Shown: one piece after another, positions 8,650-16,537 of the stretch
Numbering within the stretch: the stretch's first letter is position 1
How the letters are laid out: the number at the start of each line of letters is the position of its first letter
Source: Mycobacterium arosiense ATCC BAA-1401 = DSM 45069
GTDB taxonomy: Bacteria; Actinomycetota; Actinomycetes; Mycobacteriales; Mycobacteriaceae
Direction of reading: 5' to 3'
Assembly (NCBI RefSeq): GCF_002086125.1
Contig: NZ_MVHG01000056.1
Span: forward strand, 1-33,335
Length of the DNA stretch: 33,335 nt
Notes under the pieces: model-generated
The model's database searches: none
What the model was told of the DNA's origin: nothing
The model's input: only the letters and a program-made list of their open reading frames with translations
Made by a program: the position numbers and the translations under genes

Positions 8650-10020
8650 ATGGCTGCGCTGTCGGCGGTGGTGTTCACGCTGAGCGCCTGGCTGGGCCTG
8701 TACCTGATTTCCCGTGATCCGCGCAAGCCCGTCCTCGTGCTGGCGGCGATCGGCCTGTGTGGGTTCGCGCTGGTGGCCGGCCTGGATGCGGTTCGGACCG
8801 CCAGCCCCACCCACGCCCAGCTGCTGAGCCGGGTGGAGATCTACCTCGCGGCCATCCCCGGTATCGCGTGGTTCGCGGTGCTCGTCGAGCTGTCCCGCCC
8901 CAGCGACGGCTGGCGCTCGCGCACCCGCGAAGTGTTGCTGGTGGCCGGCGTGGCCGCGCTGACCCTGTTCGGGGCGATGCTGGCCGGCAGCGTCGACGGG
9001 CCGCTGCGGCTGGGCCACTGGGTGATGTTGGCGGTGATCTCCGTGTCGACCCTCGGCGCCGGGGCGGTCGCGTTGCGCCGCCCGCGTCGGCCGAGGCTTT
9101 CCGTGGGACTGGCCATCACGGCGACCCTGTTCTTCGCGCTGGCCAATGCGATCCTGATCATCCCGCTGGGCCTGGTGCCCAGCTGGCTCGCGTTGGCATC
9201 GACGAGCTGCGACGTCCTCGGGCTCGGGGTCGCCGTCGCCCTGTGGGACGCGTTCGACGAGGGCCACGCGCTGCGCCCCGACATGCTCCGGTCGTTCGCC
9301 GGTTCGGTGGTGGTGGCGGTGCTGTTCGGCGGCCAGGCGCTGATCGGGTTGGCGGTGACCCGCGACGACCCCGCCGCGCGGACCGCGCTGACGGCGCTGC
9401 TGTTCAGCAGCCTGGCGATCGCGATCACCGTGCAGGTGCTCGCCGATCCGCTGGCCGGGGTGCTCGACCGGCTGGCGTTCTCGAAATCGCCGGCGCTGCG
9501 GGCGGATCGGGCCGCGCTGCGGCATACCGGGGCGGCGCTGCCGCTGCGTCATGAGCACCCGCTCGCCGGCGTCGACGACGTCACCTTCGTGCGGCTCACC
9601 CGGCGGGCGCTGGGTCACTACGGCGACCTGAGCAAGCTGGTCGCCAGCCCGCTGACGGCGTTACCGGTGATCGACGAGCGGCTGGTCGCCCGCGGCGCAC
9701 CTGACCAGCCGATCGAGCGGGCCAACGAACTCAAGGCGGTGCTCGCCGAGGGCATCTCGCGGCTGAAGCCGCGCGACGGCGGCGACTTCGGCACCACCGA
9801 AGAGTGGCGGTACTACAACTCGCTGTACTTTCCCTACGTCGTCGGGGTGCGCGCCTACGCGCAGAACGCCACCGCGTCGGGTCTTGATCCGATCGCGCGG
9901 CAGGCCTGGCAGTGGTTCGTCACGGAGGTTCCCCAGCGCTCGCTGCACAACTGGCAGAACGCGGCGGCCCGGCTGATCGCCGCGGATCTTCGCGGGCGGG
10001 TCCCGGTTCCCAGCGACTAG
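8650..10020 (+). CDS. polytopic membrane protein of unknown function
   Basis: A 456-residue protein. Residues 1-275 hold about eight hydrophobic segments, beginning with AALSAVVFTLSAWLGLYLIS and including VMLAVISVSTLGAGAVAL and SVVVAVLFGGQALIGLAV. Residues 276-456 form a soluble domain with ADPLAGVLDRLAFSKSPALR at its border and a Trp- and Tyr-rich C-terminus (EEWRYYNSLYFPYVVGVRAY). The layout resembles a sensor membrane domain without the kinase or cyclase that usually follows. The ATG is preceded by CACACT with a 6-base gap, similar to a weak leaderless promoter. I do not recognise the family and propose no function. In H37Rv this interval is, as I recall, occupied by PE_PGRS genes. Confidence 0.8.
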   Translation: MAALSAVVFTLSAWLGLYLISRDPRKPVLVLAAIGLCGFALVAGLDAVRTASPTHAQLLSRVEIYLAAIPGIAWFAVLVELSRPSDGWRSRTREVLLVAGVAALTLFGAMLAGSVDGPLRLGHWVMLAVISVSTLGAGAVALRRPRRPRLSVGLAITATLFFALANAILIIPLGLVPSWLALASTSCDVLGLGVAVALWDAFDEGHALRPDMLRSFAGSVVVAVLFGGQALIGLAVTRDDPAARTALTALLFSSLAIAITVQVLADPLAGVLDRLAFSKSPALRADRAALRHTGAALPLRHEHPLAGVDDVTFVRLTRRALGHYGDLSKLVASPLTALPVIDERLVARGAPDQPIERANELKAVLAEGISRLKPRDGGDFGTTEEWRYYNSLYFPYVVGVRAYAQNATASGLDPIARQAWQWFVTEVPQRSLHNWQNAAARLIAADLRGRVPVPSD

Positions 10021-10176
10021 GCGAGGTACTTCGGTAGCGCGATGGCACAGCGCCGTGCCCACCTGCTCCTGTGACTCGTGGGGCGGCTGATCCCGCCAGG
10101 CTGGCGCGTGTCAAATATTTGCCCGCGACGGGAATAGCCGGGTGAACCACCGGGTCTTTTTATCCGTGGCATTAGT

Positions 10177-10210
10177 TGGCAGTGCCACGAGTCGATATGG
10201 CAGTGCACTG
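10177..10210. repeat. operator-like direct and inverted repeats
   Basis: TGGCAGTGC occurs at 10177-10185 and 10198-10206, exactly 21 bases apart. The first copy is part of the perfect palindrome TGGCAGTGCCA (10177-10187), and the second runs into the palindrome CAGTGCACTG (10201-10210). The array lies 54 bases before the next start codon, within the 243-base gap 10021-10263. No other clear signal was seen in that gap. Confidence 0.55.
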
Positions 10211-10263
10211 GCGGCACCCTCGAAGCTGTTCGACCCCATCCGCCATCGCGAGGAGTAAGCACA

Positions 10264-10686
10264 ATGAGCTCTGTTACGGGCGTATCCAGCATTCCGACCC
10301 GGCCCCTCTACGACGCCACCGATTCGCTGTTGCGTTTCGCGGTGCGCGCCGACGCGACCCTGACGGGGTTGTTCGGCTTGGTCATCGCGTTTCTCGCCGA
10401 CCCGCTCTCGTCGCTGACCGGTCTGACGTCCTTCCAGGAGTACGGCGTGGGCGTTTTATTCGTGCTGGCCGGGCTGCTGGTTTTCAGCCTTGGGGCGCTG
10501 CCGGACCTGCGCCGCGTCGGCATCAGCGTGTTGGTGGTCAACATCGCCTTCACGCTGGTGTCGATCGTGGCCGCGGAAACGCTGCCGCTGACCGTCACCG
10601 GCGTGGCGTTGACGCTGGCTGCCGGCGCCTACACGGCGGCGTTCGCGGGGCTGCAGTATCTGGGATTGCGTCGCCTCGGGGCGTGA
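10264..10686 (+). CDS. small four-helix membrane protein of unknown function
   Basis: Encodes 140 residues with four hydrophobic helices: about 32-50 (ATLTGLFGLVIAFLADPL), 63-83 (VGVLFVLAGLLVFSLGAL), 90-108 (ISVLVVNIAFTLVSIVA) and 115-135 (VTGVALTLAAGAYTAAFAGL). The N-terminal 20 residues are polar. The ATG is preceded by gcgaggag with an 8-base gap, the strongest ribosome binding site in this part of the window. It is preceded by a repeat array that looks like a regulator site. It converges with coaA across a GC-rich hairpin. The topology resembles small actinobacterial integral membrane proteins without known roles. A link to the preceding membrane-protein gene is possible, but the 243-base gap argues for separate control. 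Confidence 0.82.
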   Translation: MSSVTGVSSIPTRPLYDATDSLLRFAVRADATLTGLFGLVIAFLADPLSSLTGLTSFQEYGVGVLFVLAGLLVFSLGALPDLRRVGISVLVVNIAFTLVSIVAAETLPLTVTGVALTLAAGAYTAAFAGLQYLGLRRLGA

Positions 10687-10698
10687 TCCGCCGGGCCG

Positions 10699-10715
10699 GC
10701 GCGGCTGGGCCGCGC
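10699..10715. terminator. hairpin between convergent genes
   Basis: Seven-base GC-only arms (10699-10705 and 10709-10715) flank a 3-base loop in the 33-base gap between the four-helix membrane protein and coaA. No T tract follows on either side, so terminator function is inferred from place and stability. Confidence 0.5.
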
Positions 10716-10719
10716 AGCC

Positions 10720-11658
10720 TCACAGCTTGCGCAGCCGCAGCCGGTTGATGGAGTGGTCGGCGTCTTTGCGCAGCACCAGGGTGGCGCGCGGCCGGGTCGG
10801 AAGGATGTTCTCGACCAGGTTGGGGCGGTTGATGGATCGCCAGATCTCGCGGGCCGCGGCCACCGCCTTGGTGTCGTTGAGCGCCGAATAGTGGTGGAAG
10901 TGCGATTCGGGATCGGCGAACGCGGTGCCGCGCATGGCCAGAAACCGCGAGACATACCACTGCTCGATGTCTTCGATCCGGGCGTCGACGTACACGCCGA
11001 AGTCGAACAGGTCCGACACCATCAGCGTCGGACCGGTCTGCAGCACGTTGAGGCCCTCGAGGATCAGGATGTCCGGGTGACGGACCACATGCTTGGCCCC
11101 CGGGATGATGTCGTATTTCAGGTGCGAATACACCGGCGCGCACGCGTAGTCCGAACCGGATTTGACCGAGGTCACGAACCGCATCAGGGCCCTGCGGTTG
11201 TAGCTTTCGGGAAACCCCTTGCGATGCATCAGGTTTCGCCGGTCCAATTCGGCGTTCGGGTACAGGAAACCGTCGGTGGTGACCAAATCGACCCGCGGGT
11301 GATGGTCCCAGCGCGCCAGCAGCGCCTGCAGGACACGTGCGGTCGTCGACTTGCCGACCGCCACGCTGCCGGCCACCCCGATGATGAACGGCACCGGCCG
11401 GTCGGGGTTCTGCTGAGGTTCGCCGAGGAATTCGGAGGTGGCGGCGAACAATCGCTGTCGCGCCGCGACCTGCAGGTGAATCAGCCGGGCCAGCGGCAGG
11501 TAGACCTCTTCGACTTCGAGCAGGTCGATCTGTTCACCCAAACCGCGCAGGCCGACCAGCTCCTCCTCGGTGAGGGCAAGCGGCGTCGACATGCGAAGCG
11601 CGCGCCATTGCTTTCGGTCGAACTCCACGTAAGGGCTCGGCTCGCTAAGCCGCGGCAT
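10720..11658 (-). CDS. coaA: pantothenate kinase, type I (CoaA)
   Basis: A type I pantothenate kinase of 312 residues, the length of the M. tuberculosis enzyme Rv1092c. It phosphorylates pantothenate in the first committed step of coenzyme A synthesis and is feedback-inhibited by CoA in this family. The Walker A loop GSVAVGKST (97-105) contains K103. VTTDGFLYPN and the RKGFPESYN segment bind substrate and phosphate, and ILEGLNVLQ forms part of the core. The frame extends 30 codons upstream, but the ATG at 11658 begins the conserved SEPSPYVEFDR sequence. The more distal ATG at 11748 would overlap the start of divergent glyA. The gap to glyA is 77 bases. Confidence 0.96.
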   Translation of the reverse strand: MPRLSEPSPYVEFDRKQWRALRMSTPLALTEEELVGLRGLGEQIDLLEVEEVYLPLARLIHLQVAARQRLFAATSEFLGEPQQNPDRPVPFIIGVAGSVAVGKSTTARVLQALLARWDHHPRVDLVTTDGFLYPNAELDRRNLMHRKGFPESYNRRALMRFVTSVKSGSDYACAPVYSHLKYDIIPGAKHVVRHPDILILEGLNVLQTGPTLMVSDLFDFGVYVDARIEDIEQWYVSRFLAMRGTAFADPESHFHHYSALNDTKAVAAAREIWRSINRPNLVENILPTRPRATLVLRKDADHSINRLRLRKL

Positions 11659-11722
11659 AGTGCAAGTGTTGCAAAGGCGCCGAAAAGCCCGACGGCTGGG
11701 CCGTCGAAAAGCCGGCGCTGGA

Positions 11723-11728
11723 TAGACT
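11723..11728 (+). promoter_or_regulatory. -10 element of glyA
   Basis: TAGACT fits TANNNT and lies 7 bases before the GTG at 11736. This spacing is typical of leaderless mycobacterial genes. Confidence 0.65.
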
Positions 11729-11735
11729 GGCGGCC

Positions 11736-13067
11736 GTGACTGCTGCACCTGACGCCCGCCCCACTGCCCCCGCTACGGCGTCCCTCATGTCCGCGCCGTT
11801 ACCCGAGGTCGACCCGGACATCGCCGAGCTGCTCGGCAAAGAGCTCGGCCGGCAACGCGACACGCTCGAGATGATCGCCTCGGAGAACTTCGTGCCGCGC
11901 GCGGTGCTGCAGGCCCAGGGCAGCGTGCTCACCAACAAGTACGCCGAGGGATTGCCGGGGCGCCGCTACTACGGCGGCTGCGAGTACGTCGACGTGGTGG
12001 AGAACATCGCCCGGGACCGGGCCAAGGCGCTTTTCGGCGCCGACTTCGCCAATGTGCAGCCCCATTCGGGGGCCCAGGCCAACGCCGCCGTGCTGCACGC
12101 GTTGATGTCGCCGGGGGAGCGGCTACTGGGTCTGGACCTGGCCAACGGCGGTCACCTGACGCACGGCATGAAGCTGAACTTCTCCGGCAAGCTCTACGAG
12201 AACGGTTTCTACGGCGTCGACCCGACCACGCATCTGGTCGACATGGACGCGGTGCGCGCCCAGGCGCTGGAATTCCGGCCGAAGGTGATCATCGCCGGCT
12301 GGTCGGCCTACCCGCGGGTGCTCGACTTCGCGGCGTTCCGGTCGATCGCCGACGAGGTCGACGCGAAGCTCTGGGTGGACATGGCGCACTTCGCGGGCCT
12401 CGTCGCGGCCGGGCTGCACCCCTCGCCGGTGCCACACGCCGACATCGTGTCGACCACCATCCACAAGACGCTCGGCGGCGGCCGTTCGGGCATGATCCTG
12501 GGCAAGCAGGAGTACGCCAAGGCCGTCAACTCGGCGGTGTTCCCCGGCCAGCAGGGCGGACCGCTGATGCACGTCATCGCCGGAAAGGCGGTCGCGCTCA
12601 AGATCGCCGGCACCCCGGAGTTCGTCGAGCGCCAGCAGCGCACGCTGTCCGGCGCCCGGATTTTGGCCGACCGGCTGCTGGCCGGCGACGTCGCCAAGGC
12701 CGGCGTGTCGGTCGTCAGCGGCGGCACCGACGTGCACCTGGTCCTGGTCGACCTGCGCAACTCCCCGCTCGACGGCCAGGCCGCCGAGGACCTGCTGCAC
12801 GAGGTCGGCATCACCGTCAACCGCAACGCCGTGCCCAACGACCCGCGCCCACCGATGGTCACCTCGGGTCTGCGGATCGGCACGCCCGCGCTGGCCACCC
12901 GCGGCTTCGGCGACGCCGAATTCAGCGAGGTCGCCGACGTCATCGCCACCGCGCTGGCGGCCGGGACTTCGGCCGACGTCTCGGGGCTGCGCCAGCGGGT
13001 GACGCGGCTGGCCCAGGAGTTTCCGCTGTACGACGGCCTCGAAGATTGGGCGCTCGTCGGTCGCTAG
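11736..13067 (+). CDS. glyA: serine hydroxymethyltransferase
   Basis: Converts serine and tetrahydrofolate to glycine and 5,10-methylene-tetrahydrofolate using PLP. STTIHKTLGGGRSG carries the Schiff-base lysine K244, VDMAHFAG (214-221) the cofactor Asp D215, and YAEGLPGRRYYGG (69-81) the substrate-binding loop. From the GTG at 11736 it has 443 residues. M. tuberculosis GlyA1 has 426 as I recall and would match a start at the internal ATG at 11787. The GTG is preferred because it sits 7 bases after a -10 element, while the internal ATG has no ribosome binding site. The first 17 residues would then be a low-complexity Ala/Pro/Thr extension. Both starts may be used. It is divergent from coaA. 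Confidence 0.95.
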   Translation: MTAAPDARPTAPATASLMSAPLPEVDPDIAELLGKELGRQRDTLEMIASENFVPRAVLQAQGSVLTNKYAEGLPGRRYYGGCEYVDVVENIARDRAKALFGADFANVQPHSGAQANAAVLHALMSPGERLLGLDLANGGHLTHGMKLNFSGKLYENGFYGVDPTTHLVDMDAVRAQALEFRPKVIIAGWSAYPRVLDFAAFRSIADEVDAKLWVDMAHFAGLVAAGLHPSPVPHADIVSTTIHKTLGGGRSGMILGKQEYAKAVNSAVFPGQQGGPLMHVIAGKAVALKIAGTPEFVERQQRTLSGARILADRLLAGDVAKAGVSVVSGGTDVHLVLVDLRNSPLDGQAAEDLLHEVGITVNRNAVPNDPRPPMVTSGLRIGTPALATRGFGDAEFSEVADVIATALAAGTSADVSGLRQRVTRLAQEFPLYDGLEDWALVGR

Positions 13068-13175
13068 TCGGCATCGGCGCAGGCAGGAATGGCTTGGGCT
13101 GGGCGGGTTTGAGGACCTAAGTCAGCAGTTGCCGCGACACGACCCGGTCGATTTCATGAACCTGTGTACGCGGGT

Positions 13176-13181
13176 TACAGT
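13176..13181 (+). promoter_or_regulatory. -10 element of desA2
   Basis: TACAGT fits TANNNT with a 6-base gap to the ATG at 13188. It overlaps the coding sequence that a start at 13164 would imply, arguing against that longer start. Confidence 0.6.
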
Positions 13182-13187
13182 TATCTC

Positions 13188-14015
13188 ATGGCCGAACGAC
13201 CTGTCGCTAATGCGCTGACCCTGGAACTCGAGCCGGTCGTCGAAGCGAACGTCGACCGCCACCTGTCCACCGAAGAACTCTGGTTCGCGCACGATTACGT
13301 GCCGTTCGAACGGGGCGAGAACTTCGCCTTCCTCGGGGGACGCGACTGGGACCCGTCGTCGATGACCCTGCCGAGGCCGTTGACCGACGCCTGCGAGATC
13401 TTGTTGCTGCTCAAGGACAACCTCGCCGCACACCACCGCGAGCTGGTCGAGCACTTCATCCTGGAGGACTACTGGGGCCGCTGGCTGGGCCGGTGGACCG
13501 CCGAGGAGCACCTGCACGCCATCGCGCTGCGCGAGTACCTGGTGGTGACCCGTGAGGTCGACCCGACGGCCAACGAAGAGGCCCGCGTCCAGTACGTCAT
13601 GAAGGGCTACCGCGGGGACATGTACTCGCAGGTGGAGACCCTGGTGTACATGGCGTTCACCGAACGCACCCACGCCGTGTTCTGTGAGAACCTGGCCGCG
13701 CGGCTCGAGGAGCCCATCCTGGCCGGCCTGATCGACCGGATCGCGCGGGACGAGCGGCGGCACGAACTGTTCTTCTCCAACCTCGTCGCGCACTGCCTCG
13801 ACTACACCCACGACGAGACGATCGCGGCGATCGCCGCCCGCGCGGCCGACCTGCAGGTACCCGGCGCCGACATCGACGCCTATGCCGACAAGGTGCGAAA
13901 CGTCGACGAGGCAGGCATTTTCGGTCCGGAGCAGCTGCGCCAGGCGATCTCCGCCCGCATCGCCGAGTGGGGGCTCGCGGACGAGCCCCAATTGCGGCGA
14001 TTCGTCGTCGGCTAA
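13188..14015 (+). CDS. desA2: acyl-ACP desaturase-family protein DesA2
   Basis: A 275-residue di-iron protein of the soluble acyl-ACP desaturase family, equal in length to Rv1094. The iron ligands expected for the family are present. E70 is in the first helix, EEHLH at 106-110 gives E107 and H110, AFTERTH at 156-162 gives E159, and DERRH at 188-192 gives E189 and H192. DesA2 is linked to fatty acid or mycolate precursor desaturation and is essential in several mycobacteria, but its exact substrate is debated. The frame is open from 13164; the ATG at 13188 is chosen for its leaderless promoter and family length. It is followed by the phoAT-phoH2 pair. Confidence 0.93.
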   Translation: MAERPVANALTLELEPVVEANVDRHLSTEELWFAHDYVPFERGENFAFLGGRDWDPSSMTLPRPLTDACEILLLLKDNLAAHHRELVEHFILEDYWGRWLGRWTAEEHLHAIALREYLVVTREVDPTANEEARVQYVMKGYRGDMYSQVETLVYMAFTERTHAVFCENLAARLEEPILAGLIDRIARDERRHELFFSNLVAHCLDYTHDETIAAIAARAADLQVPGADIDAYADKVRNVDEAGIFGPEQLRQAISARIAEWGLADEPQLRRFVVG

Positions 14016-14114
14016 GCCGGCCCGCACGCGCCTCACCCCATCGGCGGCCGACTGGGAGTGGTCGGGCGCCGCCACGTCCGGCGCGCCTGCACAGCGGGCA
14101 CACGGCCACGGGAG

Positions 14115-14120
14115 TAGCGT
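14115..14120 (+). promoter_or_regulatory. -10 element for the phoAT-like small ORF
   Basis: TAGCGT fits TANNNT and is followed by 8 bases and then the ATG at 14129. It marks a possible leaderless start for the small gene that overlaps phoH2. Confidence 0.45.
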
Positions 14121-14128
14121 CGTTCTCG

Positions 14129-14272
14129 ATGGTCAGCGTCAAGCTCTGCTGCCAGGGCGGCACCTCCGGTCACCACAACGGAAGGACCGGCCCCGGTCCT
14201 GGTGCTGCGGTTCCCTTCGAAATGCCCGCGCGGGTCCGCGGGGGCTCATCCCGCTCGAGGAGCGCTACGTGA
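14129..14272 (+). CDS. small ORF upstream of phoH2, candidate antitoxin phoAT
   Basis: A 47-codon reading frame starting VSVKLCCQGGTSGHHNGR after the Met and ending in the Arg- and Ser-rich RVRGGSSRSRSAT. It overlaps the phoH2 GTG by the 4 bases GTGA. Mycobacterial phoH2 is reported to be co-transcribed with a small upstream antitoxin-like gene, phoAT, in the same arrangement. I do not recall the phoAT sequence well enough to confirm identity, and the frame is open further upstream to 13967. The start at 14129 rests on the -10 element 8 bases before it. Two hairpins (14183-14200 and 14225-14242) lie inside the ORF. Alternatively, this is simply the phoH2 leader. Confidence 0.5.
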   Translation: MVSVKLCCQGGTSGHHNGRTGPGPGAAVPFEMPARVRGGSSRSRSAT

Positions 14273-15570
14273 CCGAAATCCGGACCTACGTGATCGACAC
14301 TTCCGTGCTGCTGTCCGACCCCTGGGCGTGCAGCCGGTTCGCCGAACACGAGGTGGTTGTTCCACTGGTGGTGATCAGCGAACTGGAGGCCAAACGCCAC
14401 CATCACGAGCTGGGCTGGTTCGCGCGCCAAGCGTTGCGACTGTTCGATGATCTTCGTCTCCTGCACGGACGGCTCGATCAGCCTATTCCCGTTGGGACAC
14501 AAGGCGGTTCGTTGCACGTCGAGCTCAACCACACGGACCCGGCGGTGCTGCCGGCGGGCTTCCGCAGCGACAACAACGACTCCCGCATCCTCAGCTGCGC
14601 CGCCAACCTGGCCGCCGAAGGCAAGCGAGTTACGTTGGTCAGCAAGGACATTCCGCTTCGGGTCAAGGCCGCCGCGGTGGGCCTGGCCGCCGACGAGTAC
14701 CACGCCCAAGACGTGGTGGCCTCCGGCTGGTCGGGCATGCGCGAGATCGAGACCGCCGCCGAGGACATCGACGCGCTGTTCAGCGACGGCGAGATCGATC
14801 TCGCGGAAGCGCGAGACCTGCCCTGCCACACCGGGGTTCGGCTGCTCGGCGGCAGCTCTCATGCGCTGGGCCGGGTCAACGCCGACAAACGCGTCCAGCT
14901 GGTTCGCGGCGACCGGGAGGTGTTCGGGCTGCGCGGGCGTTCCGCCGAACAGCGGGTGGCGCTCGACCTGCTGCTCGACGAGTCGGTGGGCATCGTGTCG
15001 CTGGGCGGCAAGGCCGGCACCGGCAAGTCGGCGCTCGCGCTGTGCGCCGGCCTGGAGGCGGTGCTGGAGCGCCGGACCCAGCGCAAGGTGGTGGTGTTCC
15101 GGCCGCTCTACGCCGTCGGTGGCCAGGAGCTGGGTTATCTGCCCGGCAGCGAGAGCGAAAAGATGGGTCCGTGGGCCCAGGCCGTCTTCGACACCCTCGA
15201 GGGTTTGGCCAGCCCGGCCGTGCTGGAGGAAGTGCTGTCCCGCGGCATGCTCGAGGTGCTCCCGCTGACCCACATCCGCGGCCGCTCGCTGCACGACTCG
15301 TTCGTCATCGTCGACGAGGCGCAATCGCTGGAGCGCAATGTCCTGCTGACGGTGCTGTCGCGGCTGGGCGCCGGATCGCGGGTGGTGCTGACGCACGACA
15401 TCGCCCAGCGTGACAACCTGCGGGTGGGCCGCCACGACGGGGTCGCCGCGGTGATCGAGAAGCTCAAAGGCCATCCGTTGTTCGCGCACATCACGCTGCT
15501 GCGCAGCGAGCGATCGCCGATCGCCGCGCTGGTCACCGAGATGCTGGAGGAGATCGCCGGCCCGCAGTAA
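14269..15570 (+). CDS. phoH2: PhoH2: PIN ribonuclease fused to PhoH RNA helicase (Rv1095-like)
   Basis: A 433-residue two-domain protein with the same length as Rv1095. The N-terminal PIN domain (1 to about 150) carries the acidic metal-binding residues D10 in YVIDTSVLL, E38 and E40 in VISELEAKR, D101/D104 and D127. The C-terminal PhoH ATPase (about 220-433) has Walker A GGKAGTGKS (246-254) and Walker B VDEAQ (348-352). Family members unwind and cleave RNA in an ATP-dependent manner. The frame continues upstream to 13882, but the GTG at 14269 is preceded by ctcgaggagc and gives the family length. It overlaps a small ORF by 4 bases, the arrangement described for the phoAT-phoH2 toxin-antitoxin pair. 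Confidence 0.95.
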   Translation: MTEIRTYVIDTSVLLSDPWACSRFAEHEVVVPLVVISELEAKRHHHELGWFARQALRLFDDLRLLHGRLDQPIPVGTQGGSLHVELNHTDPAVLPAGFRSDNNDSRILSCAANLAAEGKRVTLVSKDIPLRVKAAAVGLAADEYHAQDVVASGWSGMREIETAAEDIDALFSDGEIDLAEARDLPCHTGVRLLGGSSHALGRVNADKRVQLVRGDREVFGLRGRSAEQRVALDLLLDESVGIVSLGGKAGTGKSALALCAGLEAVLERRTQRKVVVFRPLYAVGGQELGYLPGSESEKMGPWAQAVFDTLEGLASPAVLEEVLSRGMLEVLPLTHIRGRSLHDSFVIVDEAQSLERNVLLTVLSRLGAGSRVVLTHDIAQRDNLRVGRHDGVAAVIEKLKGHPLFAHITLLRSERSPIAALVTEMLEEIAGPQ

Positions 15571-15613
15571 GCGCCTGACCAGCGCGCTCGATCTCGGGCA
15601 GGCCCGCCTTCGA

Positions 15614-15619
15614 TAAGCT
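15614..15619 (+). promoter_or_regulatory. -10 element of the Rv1096-like gene
   Basis: TAAGCT fits TANNNT with a 6-base gap to the GTG at 15626; no ribosome binding site is present. Confidence 0.6.
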
Positions 15620-15625
15620 TCCACG

Positions 15626-16501
15626 GTGGCGAAACGACCCGACACCCAGACCTGGCGCTACTGGCGCACGGTGGTCGGTGTCGCGGCTGCGGTCGCGGTG
15701 CTGGTGATCGGCGGGCTCACGGGTCACGTGACGCGCGCCGACGACCTCAGCTGCTCGGTGGTCAAATGCGTTGCCCTGACCTTCGACGACGGGCCGGGAC
15801 CGTTCGATGAGCGGCTGCTGCAGATCCTGAGGGACAACGACGCCAAGGCGACGTTCTTCCTGATCGGCAACAAGGTGGCCGCCAACCCGTCCGGGGCCAA
15901 GCGCATCGCCGACGCCGGGATGGAGATCGGCAGCCACACCTGGGAACACCCCAACATGACCACGATCCCGCGCGAGGACATCGCCGCCCAGTTCACCAAG
16001 GCCAACGACGCGATCACCGCCGCGACCGGGCGCACCCCGACCCTGTATCGCCCCGCGGGCGGGTTGTCCGACCCGGTGGTGCGCCAGACCGCCGGCCGAT
16101 TCGGGCTCGCCGAAATCCTCTGGGATGTCATCCCTTTCGACTGGGCAAACGACTCGAACACAGCCGCCACCCGCTACATGCTGATGACCTACATCAAGCC
16201 CGGCTCGGTAGTGTTGCTGCACAACACCTACTCGAGCACCGTCGACCTGGTGTATCAGTTCATCCCGGTACTCAGGGCCAACGGCTACCGGATGGTCACG
16301 GTCAGCGATCTGCTGGGACAACGAGGGCCCGGCAGCAGTTACGGCGGCCGGGAAAACGGTCCACCGGTTAACGCTCTGCACGACATCCCGCCCGCCGACA
16401 TCCCCACGCTGCCCAACACGCCCTCGCCCAGACCGATGCCCAACTTTCCGATCACCGACATCCCCGGGCAGAACTCCGGCGGTCCGAACAACGGTGCGTA
16501 A
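15626..16501 (+). CDS. peptidoglycan/polysaccharide deacetylase, NodB domain (Rv1096-like)
   Basis: A 291-residue membrane-anchored or exported enzyme. A basic N-terminus precedes the hydrophobic segment VVGVAAAVAVLVIGGLTG (about 16-33), without a clear cleavage site. The NodB domain follows (about 48-235): TFDDGPG at 52-58 gives the catalytic base D54 and metal ligand D55. SHTWEHPN at 103-110 supplies metal ligands H104 and H108, and YRPAGG and LLHNTYSS complete the later family motifs. The last 60 residues are rich in Pro and Asn. Rv1096 has been reported to deacetylate N-acetylglucosamine of peptidoglycan and to aid lysozyme resistance; this gene is its positional and sequence counterpart. 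It follows phoH2 after 55 bases but has its own -10 element. Confidence 0.92.
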   Translation: MAKRPDTQTWRYWRTVVGVAAAVAVLVIGGLTGHVTRADDLSCSVVKCVALTFDDGPGPFDERLLQILRDNDAKATFFLIGNKVAANPSGAKRIADAGMEIGSHTWEHPNMTTIPREDIAAQFTKANDAITAATGRTPTLYRPAGGLSDPVVRQTAGRFGLAEILWDVIPFDWANDSNTAATRYMLMTYIKPGSVVLLHNTYSSTVDLVYQFIPVLRANGYRMVTVSDLLGQRGPGSSYGGRENGPPVNALHDIPPADIPTLPNTPSPRPMPNFPITDIPGQNSGGPNNGA

Positions 16502-16525
16502 CACACATTTCGGGGCGCACGCGAC

Positions 16526-16531
16526 TACGTT
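16526..16531 (+). promoter_or_regulatory. -10 element of the adenylate cyclase gene
   Basis: TACGTT fits TANNNT with a 6-base gap to the GTG at 16538. Confidence 0.6.
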
Positions 16532-16537
16532 TGTAGC

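Noticed and set aside
13164..13187. Longer N-terminus for desA2 from the ATG at 13164
   Set aside because: It would contain the -10 element at 13176-13181, and the 275-residue form equals the known length.
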